Made by a program: the position numbers and the translations under genes. The notes beneath the pieces are model-generated. The model was not told the origin of the DNA and searched no databases. It worked only from the letters and a program-made list of their open reading frames with translations. Source: UBA11740 sp049273695 (GTDB lineage Bacteria > Acidobacteriota > Blastocatellia > Pyrinomonadales > Pyrinomonadaceae). Taken from it: a DNA stretch of 64,000 nucleotides. Each line of letters opens with the position of its first letter. Position 1 is the first letter of the stretch. The stretch covers positions 372,001 to 436,000 of the forward strand of contig JBASRE010000042.1 in the NCBI GenBank assembly GCA_049273695.1, in the 5' to 3' direction. Shown here piece by piece: positions 45,201 through 52,843 of this stretch.

Positions 45201-45644
45201 GCCCGGCTGCAACGCGCGGTTCAGGGCGCGCTCGACGCCGCGAATGCCTTGACCCCGCGCCTCGCCGCAATTCGACGCGCGTTGTTGGAAACTCCGAACG
45301 CTCCGGCGACTCTGCTGGACGAAGCCGCGCAGCTGGAGAAACGGAAGAACGACATTCTTCGGGCTCTGCGTGGCGATCAGGCCTTGCGTGCGCGCAACAT
45401 AAACTTGCCCCCCTCGATTAGCCAGCGGGTGAACAGCATCGTCGTCGGCCAGCGGCTGTCGACTCAGCGGCCGACGCAAACTCATTTCGATCAATACGCC
45501 GCCGCCGCCGCTGAGTTTGAAGGAACGCTGACGCGACTACGTCAATTGATCGAATCCGATCTTCAGAGGCTGGAAAAGCAAATGGAAGCCGCGGGCGCTC
45601 CCTGGACGCCGGGGCGGATTCCCGAGTGGAAGGATCAACCATAG
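42249..45644 (+). CDS. Exported Asp-box (sortilin/VPS10-like) beta-propeller protein (1)
   Basis: A 1131-residue secreted protein with a signal peptide (LIAAIALFLIALTAPTVFAQ) and a Pro-rich linker. About eleven Asp-box motifs follow, including RSDDGGRSW, KTTDGGKSW, KSTDGGATW, RSDDRGDTW, ITEDGGRNW and KSIDAGRTW, which make two beta-propellers resembling sialidase or VPS10/sortilin propellers. The last 350 residues hold a beta segment (FTITDSSGRVVRRVTGPVTA) and a helical region. Such proteins are abundant in Acidobacteriota and Bacteroidota, and their role, probably binding or cleaving of glycans or proteins, is unsettled. A paralogue is at 54287. Confidence 0.85.
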   Translation: MHHCTLRNRSLIAAIALFLIALTAPTVFAQERGPSPVPPATPSPSPAPEPSRGPDQPAGEDEGRPRDPMSIATFNGLRFRSIGPAFTSGRVIGIAVDPNNSAKYYVAAASGGVWKTVNNGTTWTPVFDREGSYSIGAIILDPKNPLTVWVGTGENNSQRSVSYGNGLYRSDDGGRSWRNVGLKASEHIGKIVIDPKDSNIVYVAAQGPLWGPGGDRGLYKTTDGGKSWKQILKISEHTGVTDVVIDPNNPETIYAASYQRRRHMWTLINGGPESAIHKSTDGGATWTRLRAGLPTIDMGRIGLAISPVDSNVIYATVESTDRRGGIFRSSDRGGSWERRNEFDTTAMYYGKIFADPKDVDRVYVMNVFLMVSDDGGRTLRRLGERSKHVDNHVIWINPANTDHYLVGCDGGVYESYDRGAFWHFKSNLPITQFYDITTDNATPFYNVYGGTQDNYSFGGPSRTRSASGIVNSDWIVTQGGDGFRSQVDPEDPNTVYSESQNGGLIRFDKRTGERVGIQPQEGRNDDPLRWNWDSPFIISPHSHTRLYFAADKLFRSDDRGDTWKLISGQLSRNLDRDKLPVMGKVWSMDAVAKNASTAHFGNASALAESPKKDGLIYVGTDDGLVQITEDGGRNWRKVEKIGDVPELAYVSRIITSVHDANTVYVAYENHQNADFKPYLFKSIDAGRTWTSIKGNLPASWPVWGIAEDHVNPNLLFAGTEFGLFFTVDGGQKWIQLRGGLPTIQVRDIVIQRRENDLVLGTFGRGIYILDNYTPLRSITPEMLKNDALFPVEDALMYIQSQPLGGRGKSFQGESFYTADNPPFGATFTYYLKEELKTKKAKRQEAERAATRSGAAITLPSRAELSAEEEEEPPAIIFTITDSSGRVVRRVTGPVTAGVQRVTWDLRYPAANLPPPPNPESEDPFADPPGGPLVMPGAYKVSVSKRVNSVTTSMGEPQTFQVAVEGQERMSQADRAALVEFQTKVARLQRAVQGALDAANALTPRLAAIRRALLETPNAPATLLDEAAQLEKRKNDILRALRGDQALRARNINLPPSISQRVNSIVVGQRLSTQRPTQTHFDQYAAAAAEFEGTLTRLRQLIESDLQRLEKQMEAAGAPWTPGRIPEWKDQP

Positions 45645-45669
45645 TTAAAGATGCGCTTATGATTTGAGT

Positions 45670-45944
45670 AGCTTTGCTTCAAAAGTCTGAAAGTTCATGG
45701 TCTGAAGGTTCCGCCTGTCATTCACACCGGGCTTCAGCCCGGTGAGCCACCGCCGCTAAGGTAAAAGGAACCGTTTCAACGGTTTCTCTAGGTGCAGACG
45801 TAACTGGATCATGATCAGCTCTCGGTTCGTTGAGAAGTGGAAACCGTTAAAACGGTTTCACGGATCTCTCCCTGCCAAAGATCACCGGGCTGAAGCCCGG
45901 TGTGAATGAGAGGCTTGGAACTCTCTGACTTTTGAGGCAAAGCC
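45670..45944 (+). mobile_element. MITE-like palindromic element, copy D, with 9-bp target duplication
   Basis: A 275-base copy with terminal repeats (the left one has two changes) and the four internal palindromes. It is flanked by GATTTGAGT on the left (45661-45669) and again on the right (45945-45953). This 9-bp direct repeat is the mark of transposition and defines the element ends. No transposase is encoded. Confidence 0.88.
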
Positions 45945-46056
45945 GATTTGAGTTAGATCAGCACTACCTCGGCTAAGCGCTGTTCTTACTTCGACGAAAA
46001 ACTCATACGCGGTATTCGTGAAGCGACTGAATTTGCGAAAGACAAGGAGAACTAAG

Positions 46057-47412
46057 ATGAAGAGCGTTCCGAAAGCCATCCCGGCCTCACTTCTATTGAT
46101 TCTTGCGTCTGCATGGGTTCTCGCGCAGGCGCCGCAGCTGGGGCATTGGCCGCAGTGGCGGGGACCGTTCTTCAACGGCATGGCGCGCGGTGATGCGCCA
46201 ACGACCTGGAGCGACACCAGCAACATCAAATGGAAAACGGAAATCCCCGGGAAAGGCCACTCGACGCCGGTAGTGTGGGGCGATCGAATATTTCTCACCA
46301 CTGCGATTCCCACCGGCAAGCCGGCGGCCCCCGCGCCGACTCCAGCGCCAGAGGTGCAAGGTGAAGGACGACGCGGTCGTGGCGCCGGCGGCGACACTGC
46401 GCCTCAGCCGGAGCAACGATTCGAGGTGCTCTGCCTGGATCGCAAAACTGGAAAAATCCTGTGGCAAAAAACCGCCAAAGTTGCCGCTCCACACGAGGGC
46501 TATCACCGCGTGTATGGGAGCTTCGCTTCGAACTCACCGGTCACGGACGGCAAGCATGTCTACGCGTTTTTTGGATCGCGGGGTCTCTATGCTTACGACT
46601 TCAGCGGAAAGCTGGTCTGGCAGAAAGACTTCGGCGTGCAGATGAAAATCAAGTTGGGTTTTGGCGAAGGAACTGCGCCGCTGCTCGACGGAAATAATCT
46701 CTTTCTGGTTTTCGATCACGAAGCCGGGTCGTTCATGGTGGCCGTGGACAAACGAAACGGGAAAGAACTGTGGCGCGTGACGCGGGACGAACTCACTTCC
46801 TGGAGCACGCCGCTGGCAATCGAGCACGCGGGCCGCCGCCAGGTGATCGTGGCGGCGACCAAGAAAGTTCGCAGTTACGATCCTGAAAGCGGCAAAGTGA
46901 TTTGGGAGGCCGGCGGCCTGGGCGGGAATGTGGTTCCGATGCCTGTATATCAGAATGGAATTCTTTACGTGATGAGTGGATTTCGCGATCCGCGCTTGAT
47001 GGCCATTAAATTAGGCAAGGAAGGCGACCTCACGGGCACCGACTCAGTCCTCTGGAGTCACACGCGCGGGCTGGCGTATACGACGTCGCCGGTGTTGCAT
47101 GACAACAAACTCTTCTTCGTGACCGACAACGGGTTGATCAGCGCTTACAACGCAACCACTGGCGAAGCATTCTTTGCGCAAGCGCGTCTGCCAAAGGCCT
47201 ACAACTTCAAAGCTTCGCCGGTCGGCGCCAACGGCAAGCTGTACCTGGCGACGGAAGATGGCGATGTGGTCGTGCTCAGAATAGGCGAGAAGCCGGAAGT
47301 AATTGCCACCAATACACTCTCAGACCAGGTGTTCATCGCCTCGCCGGTAATCGCCGGAGGCGACCTGTTTCTGCGGAGCCAAAACACACTGTTCTGTATC
47401 AGCGGAAAGTAG
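46057..47412 (+). CDS. Exported PQQ-like beta-propeller protein (3)
   Basis: A 451-residue paralogue of the PQQ-like genes at 38832 and 40622. The start is ATG 46057, six bases after AAGGAGA; the frame extends to GTG 46018 without a site. The signal is PASLLLILASAWVLAQ. Blades include WPQWRGPFFNGMA, CLDRKTGKILWQKT, AVDKRNGKELWRV and YDPESGKVIWEAG. A Pro/Ala/Gly-rich insert (about residues 90-125) is probably a surface loop. It is separated from the Asp-box gene by MITE copy D. Confidence 0.86.
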   Translation: MKSVPKAIPASLLLILASAWVLAQAPQLGHWPQWRGPFFNGMARGDAPTTWSDTSNIKWKTEIPGKGHSTPVVWGDRIFLTTAIPTGKPAAPAPTPAPEVQGEGRRGRGAGGDTAPQPEQRFEVLCLDRKTGKILWQKTAKVAAPHEGYHRVYGSFASNSPVTDGKHVYAFFGSRGLYAYDFSGKLVWQKDFGVQMKIKLGFGEGTAPLLDGNNLFLVFDHEAGSFMVAVDKRNGKELWRVTRDELTSWSTPLAIEHAGRRQVIVAATKKVRSYDPESGKVIWEAGGLGGNVVPMPVYQNGILYVMSGFRDPRLMAIKLGKEGDLTGTDSVLWSHTRGLAYTTSPVLHDNKLFFVTDNGLISAYNATTGEAFFAQARLPKAYNFKASPVGANGKLYLATEDGDVVVLRIGEKPEVIATNTLSDQVFIASPVIAGGDLFLRSQNTLFCISGK

Positions 47413-47561
47413 GTTTGTCGCAGAAATGTTTAGGAGATGAACTGAGCCTTCGCGCGACTTCAAGAAGTACGCAATCACCCGCGGGACGTCCTCGTCAGAC
47501 ATTATTCTGATCAAGGATTTCCAGTAGTCCCCGACGCAACAAAAACGCAACAAATTTCTTC

Positions 47562-47590
47562 TTGCGCGGTCGCCAGATTCTGCCTATACT
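47562..47590 (+). promoter_or_regulatory. Likely sigma70-type promoter of the protease gene
   Basis: TTGCGC (47562-47567) and TATACT (47585-47590) are 17 bases apart. They lie about 165 bases before the ATG at 47756, leaving a long leader. Nothing else is visible in 47413-47755. Confidence 0.45.
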
Positions 47591-47755
47591 GCCCGCGCTC
47601 ATTCCCCCGAAACCTTACTAAGTTAGCCAAGCGAAGTATGTTGTTTCGTCCGGCAAATTTTTTGCTGCATTCGCGGGAGCGGTCGTCGTGTGTCCCCGGC
47701 GCTCACTTCAACTAGCTCTCATCGGAACCAACGTCCGCAGGATAGGAGCACCTAA

Positions 47756-48943
47756 ATGAAGAAATTAGCTTTGTTGATTGTGGCAGCCCTCTTGGGCTCA
47801 GTGTTGTTGGTCTCATCGCCGGCCAGCAGCCAGGGTTGGAAAGAGAAGGTTCGGAAAAACCGAAATAAGATCGCGAACAACTACGTCGTTGTCCTGGACG
47901 ACTCGGTGATCGGCGAGCGCGGTGAGTACTCAATCGCCGGTTACATGGCAGAAGACATGGCCCGAACCTACCGTGGGAAACTGAAGCACGTTTACAAGCA
48001 CGCCATCAATGGCTTTTCGGTGGAAATGTCTGAAGCGGATGCCGAAGCCTTGGCTCAGGACTATCGCGTTCTCTTCGTCGAAGAGGACGGCGTTGTGACG
48101 GCGGACGCAACGCAAACTAATCCGCCGTGGGGTCTCGACCGAATCGATCAGCGCAATCTCCCGTTGAGCGGCACATACACTTACAACTGGACCGGTTCAG
48201 GCGTTCGCGTTTACGTCATCGACACCGGCATCCGCACCGCCCACACGCAGTTTGGCGGCCGCGCGTCGAACGTGTTCGATGCCTTTGGTGGGAACGGCCA
48301 GGACTGCAACGGCCACGGTACGCACGTCGCTGGGACAGTCGGCGGTTCAACCTACGGCGTGGCCAAGAGCGCACTCTTGCGCGGAGTTCGGGTCCTGAAT
48401 TGTTCCGGCTCAGGCTCAAATTCAGGGGTCATCGCGGGCGTTGATTGGGTCCGTCAGAATCACATTGCACCCGCAGTGGCGAACATGAGTCTGGGCGGCG
48501 GAATCTCAAGCGCGCTCGACAATGCCGTCAACAATCTGCACAACGCGAATGTGACGATTGCCGTGGCCGCCGGTAACAACAACGGTGCGAACGCCTGCAA
48601 CTTCTCGCCGGCGCGCGCTGCGAACGCCATCACCACCGGTTCCACGACCAGTTCTGATGCGCGCTCGTCTTTCTCGAACATCGGCACGTGTCTCGATATC
48701 TTCGCGCCGGGCTCGGGGATTCTTTCAGCCTGGTACACCTCGAATACGGCAACGGCGACGCTGAGCGGTACGTCGATGGCCTCGCCGCATGTCGCGGGCG
48801 TGGCCGCGCTTTACAAGCAAGCGAATCCGTCGGCTTCGTCAACGACCATTCGCAATGCGATCGTCAACAACGCAACTACCAACGTGATTTCAAACGCCGG
48901 GTCGGGTTCTCCGAACCGTTTGTTGTATTCACTTTTCTTCTGA
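47756..48943 (+). CDS. Secreted proteinase K-like (S8) serine protease
   Basis: A 395-residue extracellular protease. The signal peptide (KKLALLIVAALLGSVLLVSS) is followed by an I9-type inhibitor propeptide (about 40-115: YVVVLDDSVIGERGEYSIAG to VLFVEEDGVV). The catalytic domain has Asp156 (VIDTGI), His187 (GHGTHVAG), Asn274 (AAGNN) and Ser340 (SGTSMASPHVAG). WGLDRIDQRNLPL marks the start of the mature enzyme. AGGAG precedes the ATG. It belongs to a different S8 subgroup from the protease at 8763 and has no repeat tail. A possible promoter is at 47562. Confidence 0.93.
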   Translation: MKKLALLIVAALLGSVLLVSSPASSQGWKEKVRKNRNKIANNYVVVLDDSVIGERGEYSIAGYMAEDMARTYRGKLKHVYKHAINGFSVEMSEADAEALAQDYRVLFVEEDGVVTADATQTNPPWGLDRIDQRNLPLSGTYTYNWTGSGVRVYVIDTGIRTAHTQFGGRASNVFDAFGGNGQDCNGHGTHVAGTVGGSTYGVAKSALLRGVRVLNCSGSGSNSGVIAGVDWVRQNHIAPAVANMSLGGGISSALDNAVNNLHNANVTIAVAAGNNNGANACNFSPARAANAITTGSTTSSDARSSFSNIGTCLDIFAPGSGILSAWYTSNTATATLSGTSMASPHVAGVAALYKQANPSASSTTIRNAIVNNATTNVISNAGSGSPNRLLYSLFF

Positions 48944-48964
48944 TAGCTACGTAAGGATGATGGG

Positions 48965-48986
48965 GGGCGGTGCGTCAACGCCGCCC
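48965..48986. terminator. Hairpin between convergent genes
   Basis: GGGCGG and CCGCCC flank a 10-base loop that can extend the stem (GCG/CGC). It lies between the stops at 48943 and 49002, so it could end transcription from either side. No clear T run follows. Confidence 0.4.
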
Positions 48987-49001
48987 TCTGTCTGTCTGCA
49001 T

Positions 49002-49604
49002 TCACGCAGTTGCCGGGCGGAAAAAACTGCGAATCCTTCGGAAGACACTCCTGAAAAATTTGATCACGCGCGGCAAGAGCCAGAGCGAAACCGCCAGCCC
49101 TGCGCCAATCACAAAGAACACCAGCACCGGCAGGAACAGAGCCAGCACCACCGCGACGATCACCAGCACGTCTTCGGCGAGACTGACAACGACGTTCGAA
49201 ACGGGTTCAGGACTCGTGTTAATGAGTGCGCGCGTCGCGGCTTTTGTTCCATGAGAACTCAGCGCCAATCCGCCGCCCACGAGTAAAGCGATCACCTGAA
49301 CGCTGCGATCGAATTCGCCGAACGCGGTTGCGGCAATCACCGCGCCCGCGGGAATGCGGATGAACGTGTGAATCACGTCCCAGATGCTGTCGACGACCGG
49401 AACTTTGTCAGCGACGAACTCAACTACGAACATAAACAGTGCGACGCCGATTACCCACCAATTCGTCACCACGTCGAGTTCGCCCGGCAGCTTCAAGTTC
49501 GCAAAGCGACTCAACAACCCGAGTGTCGCCACCGTGGCGTAGAGGTTGATGCCCGACACCCACGAGGCGCCCAGGCTGACTGCGAGTGTGGAAATGAAGT
49601 CCAT
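49002..49604 (-). CDS. DUF4126 family membrane protein
   Basis: A 200-residue inner-membrane protein with five to six hydrophobic segments. It matches the DUF4126 family: GASWVSGINLYATVATLGLL at the start, VEFVADKVPVVDSIWDVIHT and GGGLALSSHGTKAATRALIN in the middle. The C-terminus is basic (KFFRSVFRRIRSFFRPATA). No function is established for the family. It is convergent with the protease gene. Confidence 0.82.
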   Translation of the reverse strand: MDFISTLAVSLGASWVSGINLYATVATLGLLSRFANLKLPGELDVVTNWWVIGVALFMFVVEFVADKVPVVDSIWDVIHTFIRIPAGAVIAATAFGEFDRSVQVIALLVGGGLALSSHGTKAATRALINTSPEPVSNVVVSLAEDVLVIVAVVLALFLPVLVFFVIGAGLAVSLWLLPRVIKFFRSVFRRIRSFFRPATA

Positions 49605-49651
49605 CGCGATGAATTATACGCCCGTTGCTTAAGCCAGGTTCGAGCGTTTAG

Positions 49652-49742
49652 TGGACAGGATTAACACGATTTACAAGATGGGCATAGATGGTCTTGTTTA
49701 TTGTTCGTGCAAATCGTGTGAATCATGTAAATCCTGTCTAAA
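49652..49742. repeat. Imperfect inverted repeat of the GACAGGATT family
   Basis: GACAGGATTAACACGATTTA near the left end and the inverse of GACAGGATTTACATGATTCA near the right end form the arms, with about 35 bases between. The following 49743-49923 contains short hairpins (CGACCC/GGGTCG near 49768 and 49840; GCGGT/ACCGC near 49884) but no gene. Confidence 0.55.
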
Positions 49743-49923
49743 TAGAGTCAGAGAGGAAGACAAGGTACGACCCTGACCGGGTTCGAACAAATCAGGTGTT
49801 CACCTTTCAAGAAGCTTCCCGTCGCTTACCGGGTCGGATAGAATCCCACTTCTTAAATCGGGATCGAAAAGTTGTGACTGAATGCGGTTATGACCGCGGG
49901 ATTTTCCAGCCAGGAGGTGCGCC

Positions 49924-52152
49924 ATGACTAATCAACCTTCATATCGCCGTCGAATTCTAAACCTGCTTGTCTTGCTCTTGTGCTGTGCAGGCATCGCTCG
50001 CGCACAGACTGATAAACGCCAACTAACTATCGAATGGATTTTTGGCCCAGAGGGTCGCGCAGTGGCGGGCGTTCCTGCGACGACATGGCTCGAAGACAGC
50101 ACCGTGATGATGCTCGACAATCGTCGGGCGCCGTATGAACGAACGTTTGAGAAACTGGATCCGGCTACCGGACGCAGACAGAAAGTCGTTGATGCAGGCA
50201 AGGCGTTGGCGAGTCTCAAATCAGCAGTCGCCGGCGTTGACGTCAATACGTTGCCCTGGCCGATCGCATTCGATGGCTTGGGCCGGCGCGCATTGTATGT
50301 TCTCAAAGGAGAGGTGCTTGTTCTTGAACTTGCCAGTGCACGGTTTCACCGCCTTACGAGGACTGCAACCGAAGAAACCTCAGCCAGTTTTTCCCCGAAT
50401 GGTAACCGCGTCGCATACGTCCGCGACCACGATCTCTATTACTTCGATCTGAATACGAATCGCGAGACGCGGGTCACCCGGGACGGTGCAGAGACGATTC
50501 TGAACGGCACGCTTTCCTGGGTGTACTGGGAAGAAGTTTTCGGACGGCGTGACATCGGATACTGGTGGGCGCCGGACTCGAACGCGATCGCCTACCTTCA
50601 ATCGGACGAGTCAAAAGTTGACCTCGCCTTTTTCACCGATATTGCACCCTTTCCCCCGCGCGTCATTCGGCAGCGCTACGCCGTAGCGGGCCGCGAAAAC
50701 CCGCGCGTACGCCTCGGAATAGCTGAACTCAACAACCTGCGCACGCAGTGGATTCGCGTAACCGATAAACCATTTGAATATATCGTCCGGGCAAAGTGGC
50801 TCCCGGATGGCCGTCGCTTAAGCGTGCAAACTATGCCGCGTCTGCAGACTGAACTGTCCCTTTATTTTGCCGATCGGAGAACGGGAGCGGCCAGGCACAT
50901 TCTTACTGAGACAGATCCCGGTTGGGTCAACCTGGCTGACGACCTCTATTTCCTTAATGATGGTCAGCACTTCCTTTGGCCATCTGAGCGCGATGGCTAC
51001 ATGCATCTTTACCGCTATCGAATGGACGGCACCGTTGCCAACCAGGTGACGAAAGGTCCATGGGCTTTGGCGAGTGCAGGTGGCGTGGCGTTCTGGGTGC
51101 GGCAGGCACTTGTCGGTGTCGACGAAAAAAATGGTTGGGTTTACTTCACCGCTCTCGAGCGATCGTCCATCGAAAGACATTTATATCGCGTGCGCGTCGA
51201 CGGGTCAGAATTCAGACGCCTGTCCGACGAACCCGGTACTCACCGAATATCAATGTCGCCTGACGCGCGTTACTTTCTCGATCGCTATTCAGACGTGCGC
51301 ACGCTTCCTGAATTGCGTTTACATAACAACGAAGGGTCGAAGTTGAGCACCATTGCCGATCCGCGTCCGCAGCTGATCGCACCGTACGATGTTCAGTTTC
51401 CAGAGACGACCTCAATTCCCGCGGATGATGGCTTTCCGATGCCGGCGCAGATCATGAAGCCAAAGAGTTTCCGAACGGATCGCAAGTATCCAGTAATCAT
51501 GTTTGTGTATGGCGGACCCGCCGCGCCGCAGGTCGCAAACGCATGGCAAGGCGACATTTTGTGGAATCAACTGCTCCTCGACGCCGGCTATGTCGTTGTC
51601 AAAGTAGACAATCGCTCGGCCACCGCGATCAACAAACAGCTGGAGAACTCGGTCCTTAAGCGGCTCGGCGAAGCCGAAACGCCTGACCTGGTAGCCGCCG
51701 CCCGGTGGCTAAAAAAGCAGAGATGGGTTGACGACAAACGCGTAGGAGTGTGGGGTTGGAGCTACGGCGGCTATATGACTTTGAATCTACTAACTCGTTC
51801 ACAGGAGTTTAAAGCCGGTATCGCCGTTGCGCCTGGTACCGACTGGCGGTATTACGACACCAAATGGACTGAGGCAGCTATGCGAACCCCGCGGGAGAAT
51901 CCGGAAGGCTACCAAAGTACATCACTACTACCGCGCGCGAAGGACTTGCACGGAAATCTGCTGATCGTTTTCGGAAGCTACGACGATAATGTGCACCCAG
52001 TGAATGAAATGGCGTTTATTGATGCGCTGGTCGCCGCGGGCAAGAAGTTTGAAATGATGAACTATCCGATGCGGAAACACGGGATCGAAGATCAAGCCGC
52101 AACCCGTCATCTGTACCGGCTGATGCTCGACTTCTGGAAAGCTAATTTGTGA
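49924..52152 (+). CDS. S9 family prolyl peptidase, dipeptidyl peptidase IV-like
   Basis: A 742-residue exported peptidase. A signal (ILNLLVLLLCCAGIARAQ) precedes a beta-propeller domain (about 35-480) and an alpha/beta hydrolase domain (about 490-742). The DPP IV-type double Glu is present in WVYWEEVFGRRDIGYWW, which anchors the substrate N-terminus. The triad is Ser in GWSYGGYMT, Asp in GSYDDNVHP and His in MRKHGIED. It should remove N-terminal dipeptides with Pro or Ala at position two. A strong AGGAGGT site precedes the ATG. It suits the protein-degrading profile of the window. Confidence 0.9.
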   Translation: MTNQPSYRRRILNLLVLLLCCAGIARAQTDKRQLTIEWIFGPEGRAVAGVPATTWLEDSTVMMLDNRRAPYERTFEKLDPATGRRQKVVDAGKALASLKSAVAGVDVNTLPWPIAFDGLGRRALYVLKGEVLVLELASARFHRLTRTATEETSASFSPNGNRVAYVRDHDLYYFDLNTNRETRVTRDGAETILNGTLSWVYWEEVFGRRDIGYWWAPDSNAIAYLQSDESKVDLAFFTDIAPFPPRVIRQRYAVAGRENPRVRLGIAELNNLRTQWIRVTDKPFEYIVRAKWLPDGRRLSVQTMPRLQTELSLYFADRRTGAARHILTETDPGWVNLADDLYFLNDGQHFLWPSERDGYMHLYRYRMDGTVANQVTKGPWALASAGGVAFWVRQALVGVDEKNGWVYFTALERSSIERHLYRVRVDGSEFRRLSDEPGTHRISMSPDARYFLDRYSDVRTLPELRLHNNEGSKLSTIADPRPQLIAPYDVQFPETTSIPADDGFPMPAQIMKPKSFRTDRKYPVIMFVYGGPAAPQVANAWQGDILWNQLLLDAGYVVVKVDNRSATAINKQLENSVLKRLGEAETPDLVAAARWLKKQRWVDDKRVGVWGWSYGGYMTLNLLTRSQEFKAGIAVAPGTDWRYYDTKWTEAAMRTPRENPEGYQSTSLLPRAKDLHGNLLIVFGSYDDNVHPVNEMAFIDALVAAGKKFEMMNYPMRKHGIEDQAATRHLYRLMLDFWKANL

Positions 52153-52252
52153 CGCGGCCGCCAACAAAAAGCAGGTCGCAATGAAATCCGCGCGAAGATG
52201 GTGAGCGAATCGGTCGTTCGCCGAGTTCTCGTTAGCTAACGAATAAACAGGC

Positions 52253-52714
52253 GTGAAGAGACTGCGCATCACCCAGGGAATCATCCTCGGCGTGGCGTTG
52301 GGATTTGCCATCGGTGTCGGAACCTACACGTTTGTTTACGCCCAGGGGTATTCGTACCTGACAGACAATCCCGCGGCGTGTGCGAACTGTCACATCATGA
52401 ACGAGCACTACAGCGGGTGGCTGAAGTCCAGTCATCGCAACGCCGCCGTCTGTAACGACTGCCACACGCCGCCGCAATTCGTGGGCAAGTACATGACCAA
52501 GGCGCGCAACGGATTCTGGCATTCTTACTACTTCACCACCGGTTGGTTCGAAGACAACATCCGCATTTCCGAACACGGCTTTGAGGTCACCGAGAAAGCC
52601 TGCCGAAAGTGTCATCAGGAAATCGTGGACGCTATTGAAGGCGCGCACGCGGAAACGAAGGATTCACAATTAAGCTGTATCCGTTGCCATCGTTCAGTGG
52701 GTCATCTTCATTAG
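52253..52714 (+). CDS. nrfH: NrfH, tetraheme quinol dehydrogenase of nitrite reductase
   Basis: A 153-residue membrane-anchored cytochrome of the NapC/NirT family. An N-terminal helix (8-28) anchors it to the inner membrane, and four heme motifs face outward: CANCH, CNDCH, CRKCH and CIRCH. It passes electrons from menaquinol to NrfA, which is encoded next. The start is GTG at 52253. The short gap to nrfA contains an inverted repeat. The size and four-heme count fit NrfH rather than the larger NapC. Confidence 0.93.
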   Translation: MKRLRITQGIILGVALGFAIGVGTYTFVYAQGYSYLTDNPAACANCHIMNEHYSGWLKSSHRNAAVCNDCHTPPQFVGKYMTKARNGFWHSYYFTTGWFEDNIRISEHGFEVTEKACRKCHQEIVDAIEGAHAETKDSQLSCIRCHRSVGHLH

Positions 52715-52744
52715 GGTCTCTGTGTGACTCCGTGCGATCTCGTT

Positions 52745-52791
52745 GTCTCTGTGGTGAAAAAATCTTTCTGAGAACAATCCACCACAGAGAC
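52745..52791. repeat. Inverted repeat of the CACCACAGAGAC family, copy 2
   Basis: A perfect 12-bp stem (52745-52756 and 52780-52791) with a 23-base loop, located in the nrfH-nrfA gap. Related to 31061-31130. If transcribed it could form a hairpin that alters relative expression of the two genes. Confidence 0.65.
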
Positions 52792-52843
52792 ACAGAGTTC
52801 ACACAAAGAATCACTGAGAACCTCGATAAAAGAGGATTTGGAA

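Noticed and set aside
42249..45644. Sialidase assignment for the Asp-box protein
   Set aside because: Asp boxes alone do not show sialidase activity, and the catalytic arginine triad and FRIP motif were not seen.
45671..45944. Riboswitch or small RNA as explanation for the conserved palindromes
   Set aside because: The terminal inverted repeats and 9-bp target duplication are better explained by transposition; RNA activity is not excluded but unsupported.
49770..49845. tRNA-like or SRP-like RNA suggested by GGGTTCGAA
   Set aside because: No T stem, acceptor stem or SRP core pairs around the motif on either strand.
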